Shown here: positions 1-10,306 of the stretch, in pieces | Layout: each line of letters begins with the position of its first letter | Position numbering within the stretch: the first letter of the stretch is position 1 | DNA from: Isoetes taiwanensis | Lineage: Eukaryota > Streptophyta > Lycopodiopsida > Isoetales > Isoetaceae | Direction of reading: 5' to 3' | DNA length: 64,000 nt | NCBI GenBank assembly: GCA_021234155.1 | Contig: JAJEKV010000030.1 | Span: 7,189,890-7,253,889, forward strand | The notes under the pieces: model-generated | What the model saw: the letters and a program-made list of their open reading frames with translations, nothing else | Told to the model about the DNA's origin: nothing | Databases searched by the model: none | Made by a program: the position numbers and the translations under genes

Positions 1-1480
1 TGGATTTCAAGGAGGTATGGGCAAGCCTTTCTAAGGAGGCTAGAACAGGATAAAGAGCGGGAGGCCTTCAAGCATTATAAGAAGGAAGGCAACTGTTATA
101 CCATAAGAACAAGTTGTGCGTAACGAATCATCAGGTGTAAGGAAGTTGATCCTCCACGACCGCGCTGGCCCAATAGGCTGGCCATCGCGGGATTCATGAA
201 AACATATTTCAAAGTCTTGGCGGCAACTATTATTGGCGAATGAAGAAGCAAATAGCTCGCTACATCAAGGAATGTCGGCTATGCCCGGTGACGAAGAAGC
301 GGGCAGCTTCAGAATTCGAGGGCATTAGAGCCATTAAGCGGTGCCAAGCGCTAAGTGGGAGGTAATCGGCATGGATTTCATCCACGGGACTCCCAAGGAC
401 GGTGAGAGGCAAGGATGCCTTAATGGTAGTGGTCGACAAGTTGTCAAAGATGGCACATTTTGTGCCTTGCGAGAACCCTGAATCTGACCATGGATACACA
501 AAAGCTCTTCACCAAAGAGATCTTGAGGCTTCATGGCATGCCAAGGAGATCATCTCCGGCGGGGATCAAAGTTCATGAGTGCCTTTTGGCAAGACCTCTT
601 TGCGGCGATCCGGCGAAGCTATCCATGAGCACGCGGCATATCATCCTCGGGACGGATGGCGGGGCGGAGGCGGACCAGCGAGGATTTTAGAGGACATGCT
701 ACGAAACTATATGCGGAATAAGCAAGGTATGTGGGAAGAATTTATTCACTTGGTGGAGTTTGCATACAATAGCACCAAGCGGGAATCATCCCAAATGTCG
801 CGTTTATGATCAATTCACGGCTATCGGTTACCTAACTCGGACACTTGGCACAACCCGTGTCAAAAGTGGAAGTTTCGCGTGAGATGTTGGCGATATCAGC
901 GGCTTGTAGAGGAAGTTAGTGGCTATCTGCTAGCAGCAAGAAGTCAAATCAAAAAGCATCGCCGACAAGCATCGAGCGATAAGAGAGTTCGAAGTTGGAG
1001 ATGATGTTTGGCTCAAGATTAAGGTGAAGCGGTGGCTTCTCGGGATCGGCAATTGCAAGAAGCTTGCTCCAAGGTGGGCTGGACCTTTGGAATAGTCGAG
1101 AAACTAGGCAATCAAGCCTACAAGCTAGACTTGCCAAAGACACCTAAAGATTCATAAGGTCTTCCACGTGAGTTTCTTTGAAGAGGCATACCCCAAATCC
1201 GCACGAAGTCTTGGATTATGCCATTGTTTGGAAATGATTTGAGGAACAATTTGGAAATAGTTCGAAATTGATTCTTGATAAAGCTTTCAAAGAAAACGAG
1301 GAGATCAGAATTCCTCGATTATTTGGTCAAGTGGAAACACTTACGATGGGAAGGCATGCGACATGGGTACTTAAGAAAGATTTAGTAAGCGGTACCCACG
1401 GTTTATGGAGCAATGGGGCGGCAAGGTCATCTCCAGAAGAAATGCGGCTCGGGCATGTCGATTTGTGTAGGTTAATTCTT
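1..1480 (+). pseudogene. Ty3/gypsy pol remnant of element A (integrase to chromodomain)
   Basis: Decayed 3' part of a gypsy pol gene. It lines up throughout with the better preserved pol of element C (position 1 here corresponds to about 8006), so the identity rests on that internal comparison as well as on protein motifs. Readable fragments include an integrase stretch with LHGMPR, a segment with FIHLVEFAYNSTKRESSQMS near 740-800, and a chromodomain-side tail. The frame changes many times and several stops are present, so no integrase can be made. The element continues left of the window. It is followed by its own spacer, polypurine tract and 3' LTR, all in the expected order on the plus strand. 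Compared with C it has many scattered substitutions and small indels, so it is an old or fast-decaying copy even though it is the innermost insertion of the nest. Confidence 0.85.
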
Positions 1481-2334
1481 GTATAATTAAGATTAATCTC
1501 GCATGCCACTGCGCTTGGTATGGGTCGCGTCGTGTTACCGATGATGGGACCACTACGGTGATCTCTAGGGCGTGGTGTAATGTCAATGTAGGCATGACCG
1601 CGTTTCCGCTGGGCAGTGGAAGGTAGATTAGAAAGTCTACTTACATTTCCCACGGAGTAGACGACCTCGAAGAAAGGGAGGTCATTGAGGAATGCATTCA
1701 TAGGAAAAGCACCTTTAGCCCCATATATGCTTTGATAGGAGGAATCTATCCTTGGCGCCCCCGCGAGAAGGATATCCTCCATGTTGGGCAACTAGAGGTG
1801 TAGGCATGGCGGCATATAGGCATGTAGGCTTTGTCTCATGGCCATAATGGAAGATTCACCCTCTTCCTCGTGGGAGATTAGCCATGCATCCATGTAGATA
1901 GGTGGGGTGGTCACCATATAACCAAAAATTTTAATTAATAATTAAATGGTACTAACGTAGTGTCGACCTGCAGGCCAGTAGAGCGCTCCGGAGGGCAAGG
2001 AGGTCGAGCTACGAAGACTTGCAACACAAATTTTGTTGGAATGTGTTGCAAGGAATGAAGAGTGCCTCGAACGTTAATTTTAAAATTTGATAAACTTAAT
2101 CGTAATGTTAAGTGAAGTTTGGAGTAAATTGTCTAGTAATATCGTGAATTGATAAGTTATTTCATAATATAATGATGTAATAATGTCATAAAAATATTAC
2201 CTTGAGGTAATTGTAATAAATGTGTAAGTATTATAGGAGCATATCGTATGCATCAGGTTGATTGCAGGTTAGGAAGATTCCAAGGTGGGGAGAACCACGA
2301 TGCTGCGGACAGCATCATTTCAAGGTGGGGAGAA
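1481..2334 (+). other. Spacer of element A with doubled polypurine tract
   Basis: Non-coding stretch between the pol remnant and the 3' LTR; I see no gene in it. At its right end the motif CAAGGTGGGGAGAA occurs twice (2281-2294 and 2321-2334), and the second copy directly abuts the LTR start, as a plus-strand primer should. Between the two lies a short hairpin, GATGCTG/CAGCATC, at 2299-2316. The same double motif with hairpin occurs in element C (9811-9864), so the arrangement is a property of the family. Confidence 0.75.
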
Positions 2335-4105
2335 TGTGACGTTCCAAAGATGATATCGCTCCCGGGGCGTATATTGTACTTTGCCCGTCAGCGTACCGCG
2401 CCACCCGATTGGCGTGTGCGTAGCGTATAGCCAAGTGGGTAGCCCTAGGGGGCAACTTGCTAAGAATGTGCATTAGTATTAATGTGCACATTTTCCAATG
2501 TACACATTAATGTGGGCACACATTTCCATGTGGCCACTTGATGCCAAGTGGGCCATACCCATAGGTGCAAGTAATGTGCACATTTTCCAATGTACACATT
2601 CATTAATGTGCACACATTTCCATGTGGGCACATTTGGCCACCTAGCCCTTAAAGGCAAGTGGGCCCATTACCAATTATCCCACATGCCAAAAAGGGGATA
2701 ATTGGAAACCCTAGCCACCCCCCTTGTCTATATAGGGTTGGAAACCCTAACTAACCTAATTTTCGATTTTAGGGTTTTGAACTTCTGTTTTTTGGTGCCT
2801 CAGCGACCAAAACCGCATCCCGAACTTCGACGGGAGAATTGCAACCTTAGTTTCTCTAGATTCGAGCGTTTCAGCAGGATGGTCGAGCTCAGGTCAGGAG
2901 GAGTCTCTCAAGGATCAGGTATTTGGCCAATTAGATAGTCTAAACCCTGTTTTAGTCATTGAATCAGTAGGTTTAGCCTATTAGGTTGCCCATAGCAGCC
3001 CTCTAGAACTCTAGATAGCAGATTCTAACTAAAGAACCTAACTCTATGATATAGATTAGATCTTGTTCTTTAGTTCTTCTGTGATGTACATGGATGATGT
3101 ATCTCTGTGAACTCCTTGTATTGGGAAGGGGGTAGAGACCTAAAAGCTTTGTAGTTGATGCTCCTAGAGTAGCCTCTCTAGCACAATCTTGTAGTTGCGG
3201 CTGCGTTACAATAGCCCGCCTTGTGTTGTGTTCTTAGGGGTCAGACCAGGTTGATAAGGGTGGGCTGTGTCCATAGCGGTTGCTCTCGGGATGTAAAGTC
3301 TACCCGGAGAAACCTTTGCGGACTAAACAATACTCGGGGACTGCGTGCACCACAGTATGAGTTCGACACCGTTGGGGATAAGAAGCGTGCACGGCGGTGC
3401 CACCGGGGTTTCGGTAAGAGGTCCCCGTGCGGTGCGATGGTTGTCTTTGCACGGGGCCTGACCGGTAGGTGGTGGTAGTTCCCCTCAAGTGGGTTAAAGT
3501 CGATGCGGGCGGTTGGTGTCCTCTAGTCCGCACTGCTATGGCATTGATCATCCTGGTGGGAGAGCAACCTCCTACCGCCTCATCGGTGCAGGGAGATGTA
3601 ACACGGCTATAGCCCCTTTGGCTATGATCCCTGAGGCTACGGTCCAACCCCCGTTCTTCAACCTATCTCGCAAAGTAATGCGGAGGGGCGGATGGAGTGG
3701 ACAACCCTAAGCCATGTTCATGTGCCCACCAAATCCATTGCCATGAATTACATGCGCAATGAACTCACGGAGACCCAAGCCGTCCGGATCATCCCTTTGA
3801 GTCCGAGCCTTGGGTAGGATTCCCTATGTGATGTCTTTGATCCTTGTCTATGCAGATATGTGGAGGGCCATCCTTCGTGATGGTCATATGATATTGATGT
3901 ATGTGCTACTGACATGTGTATTTTACGCTTCGCAGCTAGGTAGGCCCCGAGGGGAGGGTGCAATGACCCTTCCACTCTTCCCACCGGAACCCGCCACGGT
4001 TGCAAAGTCATGTGGAGGGCCCCAGATAGCATGGAGCTGGTATGGGGATGAACTCCTGTTTGTATACGGTGAGGGCACCGTGATACCGAGTAGGGGACGT
4101 CCACA
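2335..4105 (+). repeat. 3' LTR of gypsy element A
   Basis: Begins TGTGACGTTCC just after the polypurine tract and ends GGGGACGTCCACA, so the ends are an imperfect TG...CA inverted repeat. Length is about 1.77 kb. A TATA-like CTATATAGGG lies near 2730, followed by a pyrimidine-rich leader. The LTR is homologous to the inverted LTR of element B (5681-7360) and more distantly to that of element C (9865-18126). Its right end stops exactly where the minus-strand gag of element B begins, so A inserted into B. A direct-repeat block with AATGTGCACATTTTCC lies at 2466-2642. Confidence 0.85.
2466..2642. repeat. Tandem AATGTGCACATT-type repeat in LTR U3
   Basis: Two diverged copies of a 70-75-bp unit rich in AATGTGCACATTTTCCAATG and TGTGGGCACA motifs (2466-2540 and 2574-2642). 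The same doubled block is found in the element B LTR at about 7065-7220 in reverse orientation. It lies upstream of the TATA-like box, the usual place of enhancer repeats in plant LTRs; that role is inference. Confidence 0.6.
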
Positions 4106-5092
4106 GGCTCTTCGTCGGGTGTCCGCCTTCAATCGTTCTCACCCGGTGCTCCTGGTAATAGGCATTGTAGGCCTCCCACTTCGCCATGTAAGCGTTGTGC
4201 TCCTTGATCTTCTTCTGATAGACCTTGACAGGGTCTATCACATATGCCTCCCGTTGTGGCCGTGGGGCCTTGACCCTATCCCACGTCGGGAACGGTGGGA
4301 GGCCGCCTGTAAGGCCTCCCTCCTGCTCTTGGGGCATGCGCTCTGGGACCTCTTCCTCTCGGCCAGGGGCTTTGAAGAAACTTGCCGTCTGCGCCCGACG
4401 CGTGGTCTTGGTCTAAGGGTCGATTGGAAGGCGGGGTTTCGCCGCTGGCAATAGGGTTGATAACGAGGTTCACTTGCTACTTCTGGAGCCTTCACAACTT
4501 TCCTGTAGAACGCCTTGATGGCCTTGGCCTTTCTCTTCTTGGACCCACTTTGGTAGTCGACGTCTTCCCAGCTCTTTGTTCTCGCTCGTGGCGCTCTTTA
4601 ACCCATTACTTGTGGGCCAGGCGTCGCAGTCGACCTCTTCCCTCGGGGGTAGGGATTCTTTCTTTCCCTCTCTTGCTGCCTCCCTCCTGCGGTGGATCTC
4701 GGCCCCCAGGGGTTGCTCTGGGCTGTTGATGGGTCCCTTTGTTCCTGTGCTCCCTCTGTGGGTTGGCGTCCTCAGGGTTTGCTCTGGCTGGCCGCTTCTT
4801 CCCTCCTCCTGTGCAATTTAAATGAGGATCTCGTTCATGACGCCCCGGGCCGGCTGCCCTCCAAGAGCTTCGTGTGGTCGCTCTGTCCGTCCGAACACGC
4901 ATCCTCGCCGAAGAAGATTCGCCTTTCCTGAGAAGGCGGTCTTGAAGGATTCTCCGAAGATGCTTGGAACGGCCGGCGCTGGAGGATCCGCTCCCTCCTA
5001 CGAGGCTTCCGAAAGGCGGTGCTTTGTATGCGTGCCATCATCTTACGGTTTTGTCGATCGGAGCTAAGCGCCCGTGAAATCGCCTTTGACAC
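4106..5092 (-). pseudogene. Ty3/gypsy gag remnant of element B
   Basis: Minus-strand frames here are rich in Arg, Pro, Gln and Lys, as in a gypsy Gag. Recognisable pieces are an N-terminal Arg-rich stretch (5092-4835), a basic middle (4902-4606) and a segment with WDRVKAPRPQREAYVIDPVK near 4250. The pieces lie in different frames, so it is broken. It sits downstream (in minus orientation) of the 5' LTR and PBS of element B, as gag should, and is cut at 4106 by the end of LTR A. The assignment to gag depends mainly on this position and composition; I do not see a zinc knuckle. Confidence 0.6.
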
Positions 5093-5680
5093 ATCCGAGC
5101 CCGAAGTTCTAGGGAAGAACAGAAAAATGGGAGGGTCCGTTCTATTTATAGGGCCAAATTTAGGTCAACTTTTAAACTACCTTTTTGGGTTGTCTAAGGC
5201 ATCTAAAACACCTAACCAAGTGGTCTCACCGCGCTATGCCCCCGATTCCTAGAATCTAGAAACCCGTCCCGGCGCGACGCAGGTGAGACATGGTGGGGCC
5301 CACTATTAAATTAACATGTAACATGCTAAATCTACTAATTCTTAGCTTAAAATTAGAATTATCAAGGTATTTTACTTGTAATTTACAACTTTTTGGTGTC
5401 AAAGTTTGAATGTTCACACGTTATGTCCAAACCGATTTCTAAAATGTAGAAATCATCTGTTTGACGTGTGAGACCACCCTACTTTTTGATGTTGGCTCAT
5501 TAATTTTTAATCTTTTACATTTCTATTCATTTTAACTGTTACTAGCTTAGTATAAACTACAAAAAAATGAGAAAAAAATTTCTCATTTTTCGAGGTTTGA
5601 GGATCCTATCAAGTTAGTGCTATCTTTGGAACATGGCGATGCTTTGCTCTTGGTCTCCAAGAACATAGCTCGATACCACC
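5093..5680 (-). other. 5' leader of gypsy element B
   Basis: AT-rich, non-coding stretch between the LTR and gag of element B in minus orientation. It holds the primer binding site at its upstream end and no convincing ORF. Confidence 0.6.
5668..5678 (-). promoter_or_regulatory. Primer binding site, initiator tRNA-Met type
   Basis: On the minus strand, two bases after the LTR end, TGGTATCGAGC is seen. The plant initiator tRNA-Met 3' end pairs with TGGTATCAGAGC, so this site has one base missing but the right position and type. Confidence 0.75.
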
Positions 5681-7360
5681 GCGGACATCCCCTACTCGTA
5701 TATCAAAGGCCCTCACCGCACAAATAAACAGAGTTCATCCCCATACCAGCTCCATGCTAATACAGGGGCCCTCCACATGACACCGCAACCGTGTACGGGG
5801 TTCAAGTGGGAAGAGTGGAAGGGTCATTGCACCCCGCCTCCCTCGGGGCCTACCTAGCTGCGGAAGCGTAAAACATACATGTCGGGTAGCACATACATCA
5901 ACATCATATGACCATCACGAAGGATGGTCCTCCACATATCTGCATAGACAAAGATCAAGACATCACATAGGGAATCCCTACCCAAGGCTCGAGACTCAAA
6001 GGGATGACCCACGGCTTGGGTCTCCAGAGTTCATTGCGTATGTAATTCATGGCAATGGATTTGGCCGGGCATATGACCATGGCTTAGGGTTGTCCACTCC
6101 ATCCGCCCCTCCCATTGCACACTTTGCAGAGTGGTCCGAAAAAGTGCCTGGACTGGCCGTAGAGCCCGCCTGGATGCATAGCCAAAGGGGCTATTCCCGG
6201 GTTCATCCTCCCAGTTCGATGGGGCGGTAGGGATCACTCCCTCCGTAGATCTACATGCTGACTCAAGGTGACTAGAGGGCCACCGCCTGTCACCCATGAA
6301 CCCAACTTTGAAAGTGAACACCACTTCACCTGTGTGTGAGAGCCCATGCCTTGCCCACACGCAAAGGCAAGGCATTAGACCTAGTCACAATGATCCCCCG
6401 GTAGGCTTTACACACCCGGGGGCTCGCTCAAGAGTCGGACATGAACCTCCTTCTTAGCCGGTCGCCCCTCCACCCACATCCCGGTGTGGCTCTTGTGCCA
6501 CAGCCGAATCTACAAAGGTGCTAGAGAGGCTACTCTAGGAGCATCAACTACAAAGCTTTAGGCCTCTACCCCCTTCCCAATACAAGGAGTTCATAGAGAT
6601 ACATCATCCATATACTTCCTGAGAGAACTAAAGAACTAGATCTAATCTACAACATAGAGTTAGGTTCTTTAGTTAGAATCTGCTATCTAGAGATCTAGAG
6701 GGCTGCTATGGGCAATCTAATAGGCTAAACCTACTGATTCAATGACTAAAATAGGGTTTAGACTATCTAATTGGCCAAATACCTGATCCTTGAGGGGCTC
6801 CTCCTGTCCTGAGCTCGACCATCCTGCTGAGACGCTCGAATCAAGGGGAACTAAGGATGCAATTCTCCCAAGCAGAGTCTGGGAGGCGGTTTTGGCTGTT
6901 GAGGCAGCTAAAACAGAGTTCTAAAGCCCTAAAATCGAAAATTGGGCTAGTTAGGGTTTCCTACCCTATATAGACAAGGGGGTTGGTTAGGGTTTCCAAT
7001 TATCCCCTTTTGGCATGTGGGATAATTGGAAATGGGCCCACTTGCCTTTAAGGGCTAGGTGGCCAAGTGTGCACACATGGAAATGTGTGCCCACATTAAT
7101 GTGTACATTGGAAAATGTGCACATTAATTGCACCTATGGGTGTGGCCCACTTGGCATGAAGTGTCCACTTGGAAATGTGTGCCCACATTAATGTGTACAT
7201 TGGAAAATGTGCACATTAATAGTTGCACATATTTCTGGCAAGTTGCCCCCTAGGGCTACTCACCTGGCTACACGCTAGCGTTACCGCCACCGAGGAGTGG
7301 CGTGTCTGCGTGGCGGGCGATGCGTATACGCCCCGGGCGATCTTCGTCTGGAACGTCACA
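5681..7360 (-). repeat. 5' LTR of gypsy element B (inverted)
   Basis: Reverse complement of an LTR of the same family as LTR A. It starts on the minus strand with TGTGACGTTC at 7360 and ends near 5681 with GGGGATGTCC. A TATA-like box (CTATATAGGG on the minus strand) lies near 6970. Its upstream end at 7360 directly abuts plus-strand pol sequence of element C, which shows that B inserted into C. The expected 5-bp target copy would be AGAAG at 7361-7365; the partner copy lies outside the window. Confidence 0.82.
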
Positions 7361-9467
7361 AGAAGTGAGGAGCTTTCTAGGTCTCGCAGGATACTATAGG
7401 AAGTTCGTAAAGGACTTCGCTAAGTGGGCCTTGACGGACCTCACTAAGAGTGTTAAGGTGAAAGATTGGAGAACACATTGGCTAGAAAATGTTCAAGCTT
7501 CGTTTGAAAAGCTTAAAGAAGCCTTAATAACAGCACCAGTGCTAATTCTGCCGGACCCAGATAAGGACAAGCTAGTAGCAACTGATGCAAGTAAGCTAGC
7601 AACAGGTGGAGTCCTTATGCAAGAAGGAAGGGTAGTAGCCTATGATTCTAAGAAGTTGAATGACGCTGAGCAGCGTTATCCAACCCATGATCATGAACTT
7701 CTAGCTATTGTGAGAGCTCTTCGTATTTAAAGGCATTATTTGCTTGGAAGGAAATTTCAGTTAGATACTGATCACCAGAGCTTCCAATACATTTTTACCC
7801 AACCACTCCTCAATCTAAGGCAAAGGAGGTGGATGGAATTCCTCGAAGAGTATGATTTTGAGATTGCTTATAAGCCGAGTAAGTTGAATGTGATTGTTGA
7901 TGCTCTCTCTAGAAGACCCCTTGAGACGAGAACACATTGTAACGCCATATCAACTCTTTTGAGTGGGTATGGCAAGAAAATTGAGGAGACATTGCCATCT
8001 GATGGTGATTTCAAGGAGGTATGGGCAAGCCTCTCCAAGGAGGCTAGAACAGATAAGGAACAGGAAGCCTTCAAACATTATAGGAAGGAAGGCAACCTGT
8101 TGTACCATAAAGATAAGTTGTGTGTGCCCGAATCGTTAGACATAAGGAAGTTAATTCTTCATGACACACACAACAGCCCAATAGTAGGGCATGCGGGGTT
8201 TATGAAGACGTATTTCAAGATTCGAAGTAGCTATTTCTGGCCGAGAAAGAAGAAACAGATAGCCAGATATATTCGGGAATGCCAGTTGTGCCAGCAGACC
8301 AAGGCAGAGCAGCTTCGAATTCTGGGAGCCTTGGAACCTTTGGCAGTGCCGAATGCAAAGTGGGAAGTAATAAGCATGAATTTTATCACAGGACTTCCTA
8401 GAACTCTACGAGGCAAAGATGCACTAATGGTGGTCGTAGACAAATTATCTAAGATGGCACACTTCATGCCTTGCAAAACTACGAACACAGCCTTAGACAC
8501 TGCCGTTCTATTTGTAAAGGAGATTTTCAGACTCCACGGCATGCCTCGAGAGATAATATCAGATAGGGATTCCAAATTCATGAGTGCATTCTGGCAAGAT
8601 TTATTTGCCACGATCCAGACCAAGCTCTCGATGAGCACGGCTTACCATCCTCAGACGGATGGCCAGACGGAACGGACGAATCACATCATCGAAGATATGC
8701 CCAGAAGTTATGTATGGAATAAGCAATCCAAGTGGGATGATTTCATCCACTTAGTAGAATTCGCCTACAATAGTACGAAGCAGGAGTCATCGCAGATGTC
8801 TCCCTTCATGATCAACTACGGGTACCAGTGCCTCACCCCGGATACCTGGCACAATCCTGTGTCAAAGGTTGAAGTATCCCAGCAGATGCTAGGAGATATG
8901 CAGCAATTAGTTGAAGAAGTAAGGGGGTACCTTCTAGCAGCAAGAAGTCGGCAGAAGAGTCTAGCCGACAGGCACAGGACCGTAAGAGAGTTCAAAGCGG
9001 GCGACAAGGTATGGTTGAAGATCAAGGTGAAGCAAGCTAAGCTTCGGATTGGAAATTGTAAGAAGCTCGCCCCGAGGTGGGCGGGTCCCTTTAAGATTTT
9101 GGAAAAAGTAGGCTCTCAAGCTTACAAGTTGGATCTCCCGGCACACCTCAAAGTCCACAAGGTCTTCCATGTGAGTTTATTGAAAAGGCACAACCCAAAC
9201 TCTGAGGAGGTTTTGGATACTCCAACTTTGTTGGAAATGACAGAAGAGCAAGTTGAAATTGTGCCTGAATTGCTTCTTGATAAGTCATTCAAGAAGACTA
9301 GGAGGTCCCAGTTCCTTCAGTACTTGGTCAAGTGGAAACACTTGCCCGTGGAAGACGCGACATGTATATTGAAGCAGGATTTGGAGAAGCAATACCTAGA
9401 GTTCATGAAGGAGTTTGATGGGCGAGTCGTCTCCGACTTGGTCGATGCTGACTTGCCAGGAGGTTAG
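7361..9467 (+). pseudogene. Ty3/gypsy chromovirus pol of element C (RT end, RNase H, integrase, chromodomain)
   Basis: Best preserved gypsy pol of the window. From the left: the end of the reverse transcriptase thumb (SFLGLAGYYRKFVKDF), RNase H (ATDASKLATGGVLMQ, SKKLNDAEQRYPTHDHELLAI, then DTDHQSFQY), an integrase zinc finger (GHAGFMKTYFKI...CQLCQQT), the integrase core, a GPF/Y-like module and a C-terminal chromodomain-like tail (FLQYLVKWKHLP), which puts it among chromoviruses. It is not functional: the RT catalytic part is removed by element B, there is an in-frame TAA at 7728-7730 where the family has Trp, and the first integrase Asp is Asn (VISMNFITGLP instead of MDF). The other two catalytic residues are present (SDRDSKF and TDGQTERTN). 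After 7730 the frame stays open for 575 residues. Confidence 0.92.
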
Positions 9468-9864
9468 CTTAGTATGTTTCTTAGTTAGCCTTAGCTCTGG
9501 CAGATGTATTCTAGCTAGTGGAATGCATGTGCCAGAATCTTGGAACGTGTAGGCGATGATGGGGTAATGTGTTGCAAGGAGACCAAATGGATTTTAATTT
9601 ATAAGAATTTTGAAACTATGTTTATAATAATGGTGTAAACCTTTAAATTTTTGTGAATAATAGATGATAAAGTAAGAGGGTGAAAGACTCTCTTACCATA
9701 GTATGATATTAAACAAGGATGTGATGTGTAAATTAAACTTAAATATTACCTTGGGGTAATTGTGTTGTAAAATTATATGCATCAAATGTATTGCAGGGTA
9801 TGCAGGTTTCCAAGGTGGGGAGACGCGTGATGCTGAGGACAGCATCAATTCAAGGTGGGGAGAA
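9468..9864 (+). other. Spacer of element C with doubled polypurine tract
   Basis: Non-coding. Two CAAGGTGGGGAGA motifs at 9811-9823 and 9851-9863 flank the hairpin GATGCTG-AGG-ACAGCATC (9829-9846); the second abuts the LTR start. The same layout is seen in element A. Confidence 0.75.
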
Positions 9865-10010
9865 TGTGACGTTCTAGCATAACATACGATCCGAATACGT
9901 ATGTTATACTGCCACGTCACGCGTACATGTCATCATGACAAGTACTTGAGAGCCGTACAGAGTTGCACCTAGGGGGCAACCTCGTAAGTTGTGCATGTGT
10001 TTTAAACATA
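9865..10010 (+). repeat. 3' LTR of gypsy element C, left part
   Basis: Starts TGTGACGTTC right after the polypurine tract. It shares the CCTAGGGGGCAAC block with LTR A. It is interrupted at 10010/10011 by DNA transposon F and resumes at 16727. Confidence 0.82.
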
Positions 10011-10040
10011 TGGGTCTAAGTTAGATATTGGGGTACAAAA
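10011..10040 (+). repeat. Left terminal inverted repeat of element F
   Basis: Matches the reverse complement of 16697-16726 at 29 of 30 positions (G/A difference after TTAGATATT). A downstream stretch rich in GCGC (10045-10110) may hold subterminal sites. Confidence 0.85.
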
Positions 10041-10306
10041 AAGCGCGACAAGCGGAAGCGGAGAAAGCACGTTAAGCAGCGCCCGACGCACCTTTTCGAT
10101 TTTCGCGCGCCTTTTCGCGAACAATGATTTTGATTGTCAGAGTTGTAATTATTCGCGCCCATTGTTACTAATTGAATTGTACAGGCTAGATTGCTCCCCG
10201 ATTGCACTTGGATTCCTGCATTTTGCAAATTGAAGTATCCTCTTCAAGGCGCTTGCTCCGACTTCTTTGTTTGTTGCTGCTTTTTTTTAAAGTATCTTCT
10301 TTTCTC

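Noticed and set aside
3300-3647. Minus-strand frame of 115 codons inside LTR A
   Set aside because: It lies wholly in LTR sequence, is not conserved as a frame in LTR B or C, and has no family motif.
3810-4454. Plus-strand frame of 214 codons spanning the LTR A end and gag B
   Set aside because: It crosses the junction of two elements and reads antisense through gag, so it is a chance frame.
10202-10306. N-terminal extension of the RING-like protein (a hydrophobic leader-like stretch)
   Set aside because: It would need a TTG start; the ATG at 10307 is the first good start, and a signal peptide would not fit a nuclear protein.
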